Shown: positions 11,166 through 22,927 of the stretch, piece after piece
Layout of the letters: every line of letters starts with the position of its first letter
Position numbering within the stretch: the stretch's first letter is position 1
Origin: Microvelia longipes
Lineage: Eukaryota; Arthropoda; Insecta; Hemiptera; Veliidae
NCBI GenBank assembly: GCA_018340805.1
Contig: JACMZG010001870.1
Span: 16,164,532-16,228,531 of the forward strand
DNA length: 64,000 bases
Direction: 5' to 3'
Program-made: the position numbers and the translations under genes
Notes under the pieces: model-generated
The model's database searches: none
What the model was told of the DNA's origin: nothing
What the model saw: the letters and a program-made list of their open reading frames with translations, nothing else

Positions 11166-11357
11166 ACATAATTGAGTGAATTTTTTAAGGAAAACACGGT
11201 ATTAGAAGTGAGTTTAAATGAAGTCTTAATGACCCTACCTGAAAATAGTGCGTTAGTAACCAAGAGACAGAAGCAGGGAAACAAACCAGTTATTTTATTT
11301 CCCTTGGGTGTAAAGTTAATGATGATGAGGGTTCTCACTAATGCTGGGCACTACTAA
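11166..11357 (+). pseudogene. Possible exon-like open frame, unrecognised
   Basis: A 63-codon open stretch with a fairly protein-like composition (it includes TLPENSALVTKRQKQGNKPV) ends at a TAA at 11357. There is no upstream ATG in frame. A pyrimidine-rich stretch and ATTGAG just before 11175 could act as a 3' splice site, so a terminal exon of an unknown gene, or a decayed transposon frame, are both possible. No family match is known to me. Confidence 0.2.
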
Positions 11358-11396
11358 ACCTAATATTAGGCTTATCAACCATTTCATTCAACTCAA

Positions 11397-11950
11397 TTTT
11401 TACTACTGTAATATAAATCTGTTTGGTTGAATGTGTAAGTTTTATTTGATGTGTTTGACGTAAAGAAATAAATTAATAAATCATTTTAGTGCTCAAAAAA
11501 TAATTATTTTTACTACTGTAATATAAATCTGTTTGGTTGAATGTGTAAGTTTTATTTGATGTGTTTGACGTAAAGAAATAAATTAATAAATCATTTTAGT
11601 GCTCAAAAAATAATTATTTTACTACTGTAATATAAATCTGTTCGGTTGAATGTGTAAGTTTTATTGATGTGTTTGACGTAAAGAAATAAATTAATAAATC
11701 ATTTTAGTACTCAAAAAATAATTATTTTTACTACTGTAATATAAATCTGTTCGGTTGAATGTGTAAGTTTTATTTGATGTGTTTGACGTAAAGAAATAAA
11801 TTAATAAATCATTTTAGTACTCAAAAAATAATTATTTTTACTACTGTAATATAAATCTGTTCGGTTGAATGTGTAAGTTTTATTTGATGTGTTTGACGTA
11901 AAGAAATAAATTAATAAATTATTTTAGTGCTCAAAATATAATTATTTTTA
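11397..11950. repeat. 110-bp tandem repeat, 5 units
   Basis: Units begin at about 11401, 11511, 11619, 11728 and 11838 with TACTACTGTAATATAAATCT. The copies are almost identical, differing by single-base changes such as TTTGG/TTCGG, which implies recent amplification. The array abuts the head of 5S-derived copy D. Confidence 0.95.
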
Positions 11951-12800
11951 CTTTTCCTCATTTATACTGCAGCTACTTAGGAAAAGTACTTTACAAAGTT
12001 ATCTGCCTGTACGTGTTTAAGTGTGTGTATGCTAGAGAATTAATAAAACCTTGGTACAAAAATCAATCTTTATGTTTGGTTGTGCTAACAGGAATATTTT
12101 TATGACAGTAAAAATTTCCGGTAGCAATGACTCAGGAAAATTTTCGAAAATTCATAAAACGGCAAGAAATGTTTTGATCGATATGAAATTTAGCACGTAT
12201 GTAGACTTATATAAGACCAAGAAATGTGCTAAGTGTCATCTTATTATCATCATTAGTTCATGTGTTATCAAATTACATGTATACGGTTTTTAAAATATGA
12301 ATAAATTGACTAAAATTTTGGTTCAGTAGTTGTAGTTTATTTGTAGTAGTTATAGTAGTTGTAAGAGGTGGGGACGTGTAGCCTGGCAAGTATTGAAATT
12401 TGGTACAAGTGTTTCCCTTTGTGTAATAAATAAGTATAGTAAGTTTCATTTCAATGCGGCTAGTATTTGTTATGGTATTTGGTGCGTATTTTTGTTATGA
12501 TATTGGTGTATATTGTATATTGGCGTGTATTGTATTTCGGCATATATTTGTTATGGTATTTGGTGCGTATTTTTGTTATGGTATTGGCGTGTATTGTATA
12601 TCGGCATATATTTGTTATAGTATTGGTATTTGGTATTTGTTATGGTATTGGTGTGACTGGTATGCTATGGTATTTGTTGGGTCACTGATAATGTTAAGAA
12701 GTATTGAGCGAATACAATGCGTGGATGGGACGCTGGGAATAAATTACATTTTTTTACTGCCTAAAGACAAGGAAAGCGATTCTAAAGACGTACTGCAATA
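11945..12800 (+). mobile_element. 5S rRNA-derived SINE-like element, copy D (expanded)
   Basis: Head CTTTTCCTCATTTATACTGC with ACTTAGGAAAAGTA (11951-11988). Its 5S-like block is at 12678-12742 (GGTCACTGATAATGTTAAGA, TGGATGGGACGCTGGGAATA). A tail-like AAGGAAAGCGATTCTAAAGA follows at 12767-12787. Between the conserved pre-5S sequence and the 5S block an internal tandem expansion has been inserted. Confidence 0.6.
12460..12675. repeat. Degenerate TATTGG-type tandem expansion inside copy D
   Basis: Interleaved TTTGTTATGGTATTTGGTGC and GTATTGGCGTGTATTGTATA blocks repeat two to three times. This lies exactly where other family members have only a few bases, so it is an in-place expansion. Open frames across it are by-products. 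Confidence 0.7.
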
Positions 12801-12914
12801 TAAATCAGTTATATATTATTTTATACTACCGAGGTTTGCGAAATATGAATAGTTGACACAATATATATCACCTAATAAAGTACAACAAGTATAAAGTACA
12901 ACTACCATAAAGTA

Positions 12915-12990
12915 CAAGAAGCACGGGGGCCGCCAAGCGGTCCCCAATGCCGAAGCCGCGGAGCTGCAAAAAGGCCTAAGGCCTCTTGTT
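12915..12990. repeat. GC-rich palindromic block
   Basis: GGGGGCCGCCAAGCGGTCCCC and AGGCCTAAGGCCT form short perfect hairpins in an otherwise AT-rich region. It is similar in character to the SINE tails near 38070 and 42310; the source family is not identified. Confidence 0.45.
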
Positions 12991-14120
12991 TTTGTATTGA
13001 TTTTTCATAGAATGACCCTATATTTTAATGTTAGTTAACATACTTATATGGGCTTCTCGTTGTTTTTATTTTTAATTATATATATTTTTGTAAGGCTATT
13101 ATGTGAAGTAATTCTATTCAAGTTCATGAAAAGTTCTTTCGTACATCTTTGTTAAAGTTTGAAAATTATTAAGTACCTATTCTATTATATAGGTAAAGCT
13201 TCATAAAAATGAATTAATACTGACGTAGCAGAAACCAATTAGTTGTTTCCTAAAATGTACACAATATCTATTTTGAAGAAATTTAGGCTGTCAAGGTATC
13301 TCCTATTTTAACAAATGTTGAGTCAAATCAATGAATAACGAAGTGTGTCACATTTCAGCTAAATTCGATGAAAGCGACTTGGTAAACAGGAAAGTAACTG
13401 ACATATTATGACTGAAGACAGCTTGTTATTCTAAAACCGAAACAATAAAATAGTAGCAGTAGTTTTACCCTTCTGATAGAAACCATCTGCGAGCATAAGA
13501 TTGGATTTGGAGGGAGTTTGCCGCCACCTGCACTGCCTTTACCCTCCCAATTCAACAATACCTTAAGCATTTTATCAAAAAAATAGGGAGACAAAAATAA
13601 TAGAAAAAACTGCCCCTCATAACTGTCAAATTTATGCATTACTTTTTCAATACTGGCCTGGTTTTTTTAAAGCTCCATTGTGGCGCCAAGTTACAGCGTT
13701 TGTAAGGACAAATTGTGATCGGCTGTGGTTTGTTTTTTATTCGACTAGAGGGCTCTCTTATCTGATTATAATAACATAGAGGTTGTTATTGTTTGTATTG
13801 TGCCAACGCAAGCAAGATGTTTTGTTATTGTTTTGCGACGTTTTGTCATCTTGGCACATATCTTTGAATTAAACTGTCTATACTTTAAACGACACACTTA
13901 CTCTATCTATTTATGCTTTTGGTTAATTACTCATTAATGACGCATTCAATTTTTTAAAAAATATTTAAGATATTATAAGTAATAGTTAAAACAAAACTTG
14001 TTAAAATATACAAACTAATACATGTATCTTATTTAAGAATTTTAGTTACTATAAAACATTTTATTCTAAAATCTAGAATATAATTTATTCTATAACTGTA
14101 TTTCTATTTACGTGTGTACT
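12991..14120. other. Unannotated sequence
   Basis: No gene seen. An open frame on the minus strand at 13406-13639 shows no motif. Confidence 0.45.
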
Positions 14121-14820
14121 AAAAATTACTACATTAGTTATTTTTACGAAGATTATGTGGTATTGACTCACCATGATGTTTAATAAAAAACTCACTAGAA
14201 TTAAAAAAAAATATATTGTCAACCACAATAGTATAAAAAAATTACTACATTAGTTATTTTTACGAAGATTATGTGGTATAGACTCACCATGATGTTTAAT
14301 AAAAAAACTCACTAGAATTAAAAAAAATATATTGTCAACCACAATAGTATAAAAAATTACTACATTAGTTATTTTACGAAGATTATGTGGTATAGACTCA
14401 CCATGATGTTTAATAAAAAACTCACTAGAATTAAAAAAAATATATTGTCAACCACAATAGTATAAAAAAATTACTACATTAGTTATTTTTACGAAGATTA
14501 TGTGGTATAGACTCACCATGATGTTTAATAAAAAACTCACTAGAATTAAAAAAAAAAATATATTGTCAACCACAATAGTATAAAAAAATACTACATTAGT
14601 TATTTTTACGAAGATATGTGGTATAGACTCACCATGATGTTTAATAAAAAAAAACTCACTAGAATTAAAAAAAATATATTGTCAACCACAATAGTATAAA
14701 AAAAATTACTACATTAGTTATTTTACGAAATTATGTGGTATAGACTCACCATGATGTTTAATAAAAAAACTCACTAGAATTAAAAAAAATATATTGTCAA
14801 CCACAATAGTATAAAAAATT
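14121..14820. repeat. 116-bp tandem repeat, 6 units
   Basis: Each unit carries ATTACTACATTAGTTATTTT, GTGGTATAGACTCACCATGA and TTGTCAACCACAATAGTATA. Variation is mostly in the lengths of A runs. High similarity implies recent amplification. Confidence 0.95.
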
Positions 14821-14821
14821 A

Positions 14822-14990
14822 TAACTGACCAGTTTCGACTTAACGTCATCACTAAATTTCGTGTAACTTTAGGATTTTAGCGTTAATGTTTCTTATTTTT
14901 AGCTAAATTCCAGAAGGAAATGAACCAATGAGGTTCAGGTAATAGGGGAGAGGTAGTTATTCTGAAAGAGGGGATTCACTGATTATAACA
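14822..14990 (+). repeat. Dispersed repeat, left partner of an inverted pair
   Basis: It contains AACTTTAGGATTTTAGCGTT and GAACCAATGAGGTTCAGGTA. It recurs inverted at 16333-16500. The two face away from a block of tandem and microsatellite repeats. Confidence 0.7.
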
Positions 14991-15001
14991 CACAATTTTA
15001 T

Positions 15002-15245
15002 ACAAACAAGTAAGTTGTATACTTAATCTGAGACTTTTTAACACACGACTAAGTTGTATACTTAATCTGACACTTTTAACACTTTTATACAAACAACTAA
15101 GTTGTATACTTAATCTGACACTTTTTAACACATGATTTTACACAAACAACTAAGTTGTATACTTAATCTGAGACTTTTTAACACATGATTTTACACAAAC
15201 AACTAAGTTGTATACTTAATCTGACACTTTTTAACATATAATTTT
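15002..15245. repeat. 53-bp tandem repeat, 5 units
   Basis: Units share AACTAAGTTGTATACTTAAT and CTGACACTTTTTAACACATG, with small deletions in the first two. Confidence 0.9.
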
Positions 15246-15554
15246 ATCTCACTTACGTGTAACGTGTTTTCATTTATAGCAGTCTGATGAATTAGGATAT
15301 ATCTTTACAAATTAGGGACCCAATATCACGAGATAATTAATAATGTCAATCAAAATAAAAAGGGTTAAGAGTGAGGAGTGAAGGTTACGTCAATCAAAAT
15401 TATGTAATAGAAGAGTATAATAAATAAAAACAAAAGTGGAATATTCATTATTAAAAATTTCATTTAGAAGTTCGGAAGTACATTATTAAAATCATTAAAA
15501 AACAAACCTTCCTTTGCGTGAAAGCAGCGAAAGAGGAGGGACTAGAAGGGAACA

Positions 15555-15560
15555 TATATA

Positions 15561-15595
<35 letters not shown>

Positions 15596-15672
15596 GTATA
15601 TATATATATATATAATATATATATATATATATGTGTGTGTTTGTGTGTGTGTGTGTTGTGTGTGTGTGTGTA

Positions 15673-15749
<77 letters not shown>

Positions 15750-15763
15750 TGTGTGTGTGTAAT
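15555..15763. repeat. Compound (GT)n/(AT)n microsatellite
   Basis: Alternating GT and AT runs with the order GT, AT, GT, AT, GT. Its right edge joins a SINE tail on the minus strand. Confidence 0.95.
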
Positions 15764-15805
15764 ACAATAATGATGCCCGTTTGAGCCTTGGGGGTTAAAG
15801 TTGAT
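15764..15805 (-). mobile_element. 3' tail remnant of the tRNA-derived SINE family
   Basis: On the minus strand it reads CCCAAGGCTCAAACGGGCAT, CATTATTG and then enters the microsatellite. This matches the tail AAGGCTCTAAACGGGCATTA of the SINE at 42140, which also runs into an (AT)n array. Confidence 0.55.
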
Positions 15806-16197
15806 AATACGCTCTTTAAGTAATAATCATTGTACGTCAAATTAGATTGCCCGTGTTTCTTTTCATGATAATAGCATGTACTATTAGAAAATGTAAATGG
15901 TCGTTATTTAAAAAAATATTAATAGTATTTATGAATTGGTAATTTGTAGTTTTGTAAGCGGCATGCTGCCAGAGTGTTAGCTAATTTCCAAATGTACTAG
16001 TGAAACACTGTCCTTTGTTTTACATAAAACTTGAATGACAAAAGTGCTAATAATTACATTTTAATTCGTCTATTTTCGGCCAATTTCGGCTGTGTCAGAT
16101 AACTACATGTTAGTGATATTATGACATTTTTCCCGAGTAGTTATTAATAATGTTATAAATAAGTGATAAAGATTTTGTTGTTGGGACATTCGTTTCG

Positions 16198-16327
<130 letters not shown>

Positions 16328-16332
16328 TAAAT

Positions 16333-16500
16333 ATATGCCTGATCAGTGAGTCCTCTCTTTCTGAAAAAACTACCTTCCCCCATTACCTGAACCTCATTGG
16401 TTCATTTTCTTTAGAAAATCCGCTAAAAGTAAGAACAAGTAACGCTAAAATCCTAAAGTTATACGAAATTTAATGATGCCCAAAACCTGACTATAACAGT
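16333..16500 (-). repeat. Dispersed repeat, right partner of the inverted pair
   Basis: The reverse complement matches 14822-14990 through the blocks TTTAGGATTTTAGCGTTA and GAACCAATGAGGTTCAGGTA. It has CTCACTGATCAGGC at the end next to the (AT)n run. Two opposed copies of one element, or the two arms of a larger one, would both explain this. Confidence 0.7.
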
Positions 16501-16690
16501 TAAAGATTGCTCTATAAAGTCTTATGAGATTGTGTTTTATTAAAAAAAATTTATGGCATGTGCTGGGTCTTTTTTATGGTCTTTAAAAACTCTTTTTTAA
16601 TACTTCATGGGTTGGTTTATGTCGCTTTGTTATAGAAAAGGTGATCTATATAAGCATGGGCGTAGCCAGGGTTGCCTTTAGGGGGGGCCA

Positions 16691-16941
<251 letters not shown>

Positions 16942-16952
16942 GGTTATGGTTT

Positions 16953-17490
16953 TTTTTAAATAATTCTGGCGCGGGTGGTCCGCATTTCGGGCGAATTTCT
17001 TTTGGATGCGTGTTTTCGTGCTTAACAACAATCCTGGTTGGAATGATAATTTTTATAGTTTTTTACATTATATAAGTTTACAACTACTAAATAAATCATT
17101 CCAGCGCAGTGGTCCGTTGTCGGGCAAATTTCATTTAGAATGCGTGTTTCTGTGCTTAAAAGCCCATTTCTTGGTTAACGTTCCGGTTCATGCTTTAAAA
17201 CCTAAGCTGTTACTCAATTGTCAAGCACTGCTCGTAACTCATTTTGTAACTTATTATTTGAAAAAGTTTAAAGCTTAGTTACTTATCTTTAAGCTTAGTC
17301 AGTTATCTTTCAAAGGTTTTAGCGGCCTTTTTGAAAAATACAAACAAAATGAGTTACGAGCAGTGCTTGACAATTGAGTAACAGCTTAGGTTCTGAAGTA
17401 TGAACCAGAACCTTAAGCAAGAAATGGGTTGTTAAGCACGGAAACACGAATTATAAATGAAATTCGCGCCAGAATTATTTAGTAGTTATA
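16953..17490. mobile_element. Foldback element FB, copy 1
   Basis: The left arm (17100-17278) and right arm (17340-17480) are inverted copies: TGTCAAGCACTGCTCGTAAC on the left and GTTACGAGCAGTGCTTGACA on the right are exact complements. The outer ends carry CAGCGCAGTGGTCCG and GAATTCGCGCCAGAATTATT. A second, shorter left end at 16965-17030 (GGCGCGGGTGGTCCGC, GGGCGAATTTC) precedes it. The open frame across the left arm is not a gene. Confidence 0.7.
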
Positions 17491-17563
17491 TACATATATA
17501 AAGTAAAATACCCAAAATTTTTCCCCATCCCTACCCTACCCAAAAATTTTTGTTCATCAACCG

Positions 17564-17830
17564 TAATTTTGGTTTTCAGTAATTATTTTTTGCTTTTTTG
17601 GTCATTTAGAGTGGTCGTATTGTCTTCAGACTGGTTTCATTTGATTCAGTGCCCAAAAATACATAGAAAACGACACCCTACTCGAAATTTATTTATTTTT
17701 TATCGACCTAAATTTTGGTTTCCGGTAATTTACAATGGTTTTTTCGACTTTTTGGTCATTTAGAGTGGTTGCATTGACTTCGGACCGGTTTTATTTGATT
17801 CAGCGTCTCAAAAAACATATACATTGACCT
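17564..17830. repeat. Two direct repeats of about 150 bp
   Basis: TTTGGTCATTTAGAGTGGT and TTTGATTCAGYG recur at both 17597 and 17752. The same sequence appears at 21110-21290, next to another foldback copy. Confidence 0.65.
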
Positions 17831-18003
17831 TTTTTGCGGCGAAAAATATTAACCCTGAATTTTGCTGATTTTGCTGACTCAGCAAACTGGGTTAATGATG
17901 TTACAAAAACCTTGTTTTCAATAGGGTTCGTGTCCTCCCGAAGGTTGATTTTTGTACCAAGTTTGATTAAAAAATATTAATCCGTTCGAAAGATAGTGTT
18001 TTT
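17825..18003 (+). mobile_element. Dispersed repeat R, + copy
   Basis: Contains GCTGACTCAGCAAACTGGGT, TTAATGATGTTAC and CCTCCCGAAGGTTGATTTTT. An inverted copy is at 19440-19640 and a shorter + copy at 46250-46365. Confidence 0.65.
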
Positions 18004-18022
18004 ACAAGAAACTGATGCCTAT

Positions 18023-18062
18023 CCCATTAGCGAATTTTATTTCTAAAGGAAATTCGCTAAAA
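18023..18062. repeat. Short palindromic transposon end
   Basis: TTAGCGAATTTTATTTC pairs with GGAAATTCGCTAA. Similar AGCGAATTTTC ends occur near 41820 and 59770. Confidence 0.5.
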
Positions 18063-18457
18063 AACAAAGCTCTTAGATGACAAATCAAAACAACTTTTTT
18101 TAAATAGTCTTAATGAAAAACAATCCCCTAAAACAAAATACAAATTATTATTGAACTGAACTGAACTAAATATGGTTTTTATTTAATAATAATAAAACCA
18201 CAAAGTTAATACGTCGAACTAAAAAAAACAAATTTAATTTTTTATACAAAAGCTACCTTTAAGCTCTAAATTATTATAAATAAAAATTATAAAACTAATT
18301 ATTTATTTTTATAAAAATTAAAATTTAAATTAATTTTACAAAAAAAATGTTTTCCTCGCCTGAACCATAGTTTTTATATAATTTTGCAACACCCTGCTCG
18401 GCTGGGGGGGGGGGGCCCGGGCCCCCCCCCCCCCTGACCCCCCTGGCTACGCCCATG

Positions 18458-19439
18458 TATATAAGATTTTACTACTCAATCTAAAAAACTCAAGTTATTA
18501 CCGCAAGCATTAGTGGTCGAATATTTTAAACGAACAATTCGTTGGAATACAAAAGTTGTGGTAAACGAACGGTGACGACAGGAAACAACCTGGACTAAAC
18601 AAAAACTTAAAGTTTTTTTGTTATTTTTGAGAATTGTATACTGGACACTCAACTCGTATTAAGGACATTACTTCTAAACTGAGAGTTAGTTCTTACTGTG
18701 TATTATTTTGTAATACTTCAATCTTACAAGTAATTTGAAGTCGAGAACAACTGAATAGATTGGTTATTATGTTGTACTTAGGGCGCACTTCAAGTTATTT
18801 TCGGTTATAATAGATTATTGTCTGTATGTAACAAGTTACATGTGTACTTCATCAAAGTATTTTTCTAAAACCCCGAAGACGTGTAGTTAAAAAAAGAAAT
18901 GGATCTTTTTCCGATGTAATATTGTTATTTTGAAAATCGATCGACTTTTTTAATACGTTTTTTATGATTTATAAGGATGCGGGTTAGAAGATATATGTCG
19001 TGTCTTAAAAACAGCCTTTTACGTATCTTGTTCTCTTTCTTTCCGTTGACCAGACATTTTGTGATCAAATTCTACATCATCTGATATATATTTGCTGTTT
19101 GATTAGCTCAAGACTTGCAAAATTCTCTAGTTACCTCTGGGAAAATCGATAGACAATTAATTAAAAAGCTACTATTAATGCATGTTAATTTTTGTTTTAA
19201 TGTCTTTTTAATTTTTGTTTTAATATCTTGGTTATTATTTTTTTATTTAATATAGTACAATTTACTAAATAAAAAAAAAAAATATAAAAAAAATTGAAAT
19301 ATCTGGCCGTTTCACTCTTTTATAATGTACTTCCTGTTGTACCTTAGTGAGCCGTGCTTTGTGCGATTGCATAAAGATATGACTAGAGGAAGTCATATCT
19401 TATATAAATACATTGAAAAGGATAAATTGAAAACACGCT
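18458..19439. other. Unannotated AT-rich sequence
   Basis: No gene or clear repeat seen beyond the 8-bp duplication at the left edge. Confidence 0.45.
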
Positions 19440-19640
19440 GTCTCTGGAACGGATAAATATTTGTAAATCAAACTTAGTACGAAAATCAACCTTCGGGAGG
19501 GCACAAACCTTAAAAACCAGGTTGTTGTGACATCATTAACCTTGTTTGCTGAGTCAGCAAAATGTTCAAAAAATTTCAAAGCAATATTCTAGGTTATTAA
19601 TTTTTTGTCCCGGAAAAGGTTCGTACTCACGTTGTTTTGG
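19440..19640 (-). mobile_element. Dispersed repeat R, inverted copy
   Basis: The reverse complement shares TGCTGACTCAGCAAAC and CCTCCCGAAGGTTGATTTT with 17825-18003. A run of 11 G follows at about 19639-19649. Confidence 0.65.
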
Positions 19641-19649
19641 GGGGGGGGG

Positions 19650-20524
19650 CTGAAAATCTACACCGTATCAATATCTTCCAGTCCCTCCTGCTCCGCTGCT
19701 TTGATGTACTCTATTTTTTTAGTTCCTACATTATCTCTCGTATATTGCAATCCGATCAAAAAATATTACTATTAATATTATAAAACATTCCCCACCTTTG
19801 ACAATTGGAAAGTAGAAAAAAAAACCAAGAAAATAGGTTTTAAAAGGAACGGGTTTGTTCATGCATTTTTAATATCGGTATGTCGAATAACATACAAAGA
19901 CAGCAGATGCGTGTTCTATGTTTTTCTTTATTACAGTTTTTTTCTTTAAATTCTAATTTTAGAAGTTAATAAAAAGAAGAAGCGTGAAGGTCACAAGTAG
20001 TTTAATGTTAGTTTAATAATGTCTGGTCGCTTCAACGAGTTGATCTCTTCTTCCGGCTGAGCTTTAGACTGAAAAAGGCTTAAGAAAACTCGTAGACAAA
20101 AGCCACAAAAATGTTCTAAGGTTACACCAGCAGTCTTTAGTTCAAGTAGCTAACCGGTCGAAACAAAATCTCAGTTGAGAATACCAAATTCTCGCATCTT
20201 GTTTCGATAGTAGGTGGCAGGGTTGCCACCTCCTTTCTCTCTAATATTTGACAAAGATTGTTGAGACTTATTGTTAATTCAAGTAGGTTGTTAAAATAAA
20301 ACCTTACTTATTAGATTATTACTCCCCCCCCCCCTACACCAACTCCTCAATAGTTTGTTAAAAGATGTATAGATTTATTGTTTATTTTAAGTAGATAGTT
20401 TCTTAATACAAAATCTCAGTTGAGTGAAGCAAAAATTTGTTACAGAGTACACGTTCAAGTTCTCGCTACTACTTAGAATGCCCTCCCCTCAAACAGTTTG
20501 ATACATGAACTTGATCTTAAAAAA
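19650..20524. other. Unannotated sequence
   Basis: No gene seen. A run of C lies near 20323-20333. CAAAATCTCAGTTGAG occurs twice (20164 and 20410), so part of it is a local duplication. Confidence 0.4.
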
Positions 20525-20985
20525 TTAAGGCGCGGTGGTCCGCTCGTCGGGCGAATTTTCTTTAGATTGCGTGTTTAACAATCTATTTCTTGCTTAAGGT
20601 TCCGGCTTATGCTTTATAACTTAATAAGTTATAAAGTTGTAACTTATGCAGTTACTCAATTATCAAGCAATAATTGTAACTAACTTTCATTAACCTGTTG
20701 GTTAAATAAAACTATGCTTTTATAATTACCAGTGCACACTATTATTTTCACTACTTTAATGCTCAATTGGTGTTTTCTTTAAAGGTATTAGCGCATTATT
20801 TTCCTTTGAAAAATAATGCAAAAAATGTGTTACGAGTGCTTGATAATTCAGTAACTGCTCAAGTTATAAAGCATAAATCAAAACCTTTAGTAAGAAATGG
20901 ACTGTTACACACATTCAAAAGAGAATTCGCCCTACATGTAGACCACCACGCCAGAATTGTTTTGTTGTTATAAACTTATATAATG
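20525..20985. mobile_element. Foldback element FB, copy 2
   Basis: Left end GGCGCGGTGGTCCGCTCGTC, GGGCGAATTTTCTTTAGA; right end GAATTCGCCCTACATG and GACCACCACGCCAGAATTG. Inner arms carry CAGTTACTCAATTATCAAGC against GTGCTTGATAATTCAGTAAC. The open frame at 20767-20973 is the right arm and not a gene. Confidence 0.75.
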
Positions 20986-20997
20986 AAGAAAAAACAT

Positions 20998-21085
20998 AAT
21001 AATTACCGTTCTTACCTGGATTCGAATCTAGGTACCTTTGATTAGAGTGATCTTGTCGACTCTAGACTACTTTCATTCAACTCAA
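20998..21085 (-). mobile_element. tRNA-like segment next to foldback copy 2
   Basis: The minus strand reads CCTAGATTCGAATCCAGGTA, a good T-arm/B-box. The upstream part does not form a clear D arm. A similar segment lies in the same position beside foldback copy 4 (61365-61400), so it seems to belong to the element. Confidence 0.45.
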
Positions 21086-21109
21086 AGGCCCTAAAAAGAG
21101 TCGACAACG

Positions 21110-21290
21110 ACTCCCCACTTGAAATATGAAGATTACTGGCTGTATCTTAGGTTTTCCAGAAATTGACTACCGTTTTTTCGACATTTTGGTCACTTAACAA
21201 AGTTTTTTTTTTTTTAAAAAAACGACACCTTACTTGAAATTAATTTTTTTATCCACCGTAATGTTGGTTTCCGGCTATTTTTTTTTTAGA
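21110..21290 (+). repeat. Copy of the 17564 repeat
   Basis: Shares ACGACACCTTACTTGAAATT and GTTGGTTTCCGG with the 17564-17830 block. Confidence 0.55.
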
Positions 21291-22004
21291 TTAAATCTAC
21301 ACCGTGGCATAATTCCGACCACTGGTGAGCTTAATTTGACTTAAAAGACAACGAATTTAAAATAGTAGGTCCCCTTTTACCCCTTTCTTGTCCTCAGGTG
21401 ACTACAGAATAAAGTATCTTCAGGAATACTGGGGGTTACAATTATACTCGATTATTTTTTTTCTCCTGTTTTAAATTCTTGGTCACGAGCTCGAAGTATT
21501 CAGTAGACAAACTTGAAACCGTAATATTAATTTCACATTTTCGTTTATTTTCTAGAACGAGTCTAGGTTAAGAGTTAATTAAGGGTTTTGGTTTGGACAG
21601 ATTAAAACTTGTAATTGGTATAATCCCTTTCTCCGCCTTTTAGTTCCGAGCGAATAAATTTCTAATTAATTCTAAGCCAACCAGTTAAACTAGAACTTAG
21701 ATTAGACAATAATGTCTAACTAATTTTTGATTTTCAATGTTTTTCAGAAAATCAATAAAAGGTTAGATAACATTTAAGCAAGTGTTTTAGCTGCGCTTAA
21801 CAAACTGCTGCGGAATAATTTACTTTAGAACCTAAAAAAAGGCTTTATGGAGAGACTTCTTTTATTATCTAAGAAAACGCCTTGTAGCGCATTTCCCTAG
21901 GAAAGAATTCGCTTATGAGAGAGGCGTCATGGCAGTAGTCGATTAAAAGGTCCCTGATCACAAAAAAATATGTTTCATGAATATATATATATATATATAC
22001 TTAT
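21291..22004. other. AT-rich sequence with a transposon-end fragment
   Basis: No gene seen. GGAGAGACTTCTTTTATTAT at about 21849 resembles the GGAGAGAC blocks of the hammerhead-like family. TTCGCTTATGAGAGAGGCGT near 21909 resembles the element at 59765. A short (AT)n run lies at 21982-22000. Confidence 0.4.
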
Positions 22005-22093
22005 GTTATCCCATAATTATTAATATTTGGTTAGGCCACAGATTATTGTATGATTTTCCTCAGTAATGACTGTAGCTGGTGAAACATGTCAGA
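22005..22093 (+). repeat. Direct repeat, first copy (about 90 bp)
   Basis: CCCATAATTATTAATATTTG and TTCCTCAGTAATGACTGTA recur at 22332-22419 with few changes, 327 bp apart. Confidence 0.8.
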
Positions 22094-22331
22094 TGCACTA
22101 GCACTAAAGCCCTAAAAGGATGAAAAAACGTGGTCCTAGACTTTCAAAAATCATCTCATCTCTCGATAAGTCGATTCATGCGAGTTTAATGTTCACATTA
22201 TGTTTTTGTTAACTATTACCCAAGTATTGTTAATGTGTTATTAGGTTTTTTTACTTCAAACATTTATATTTGAGCATACCGTAATATGAACTGTTTTAGA
22301 GTCATATTAATATTTAAAAATGTTACGCTAA

Positions 22332-22419
22332 TGTTTTCCCATAATTATTAATATTTGGTTAGGCTACTAATTATTGTATGATTTTCCTCAGTAATGACTG
22401 TACCTGGTGAAACATTTCA
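22332..22419 (+). repeat. Direct repeat, second copy
   Basis: Partner of 22005-22093, ending CTGGTGAAACATTTCACAC where the first has CTGGTGAAACATGTCAGAT. Confidence 0.8.
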
Positions 22420-22744
22420 CACACAGGTAAACAACAGTTCTCCACAGTTTGGTAATTTTGAACCAAGGTATTGACTATATACCAAAGATAATTGTGAAAA
22501 ACATAATAAAAACAAGCTCAGCCCATTATAGAACAAGGGTTCCTACAGACTTGTTTAAACTTTTAGGAACATATAATTTTTTCGTTTAAGCTAATGTGTT
22601 TTCCAGAAAAAAACATATTCTTCAATGTAGTAGTAGTTGTAATATGGGGAGTGGTGGTAATAACAAGCAAGTAGGCCACGTTGTTGGGCCCTTTTTGCCA
22701 CCTCCCTAAGATAGTATTCTACTCTTTGTAATTTCAAGTGTATG

Positions 22745-22927
22745 TTTATTTAATCTAATCTAGACAGAAGAGCCGTGAATTCCTATGATTCCTCTCATGA
22801 ATTTTTATCTCTCTCGTAAAAATCCCAGAGACCCGCGCTGGGATTGAACCCATGACTAAAGTCAGAAGTTTAAAGTCCACTCATTCTGTTTAATGGCCGC
22901 GTACCTTAACCACTACACCACGGATGA
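22745..22927 (-). mobile_element. tRNA-derived SINE
   Basis: Read on the minus strand from 22927: GTGGTGTAGTGGTTAAGGTA (A box) and, after about 60 bases, GGGTTCAATCCCAG (B box). It is followed by an unrelated AT-rich body ending in GATTAAATAAAC. The box spacing fits a tRNA-type polymerase III promoter and the length (~180 bp) fits a SINE. Confidence 0.75.

Noticed and set aside
12454..12852. 132-codon open frame
   Set aside because: Lies on the TATTGG-type expansion and the 5S-derived block.
15460..15840. Several long open frames with Tyr-Ile or Thr-His periodicity
   Set aside because: They are translations of (AT)n and (GT)n microsatellites; the same applies to 16119-16383, 16768-17031, 25041-25241, 41888-42196 and 42282-42618.
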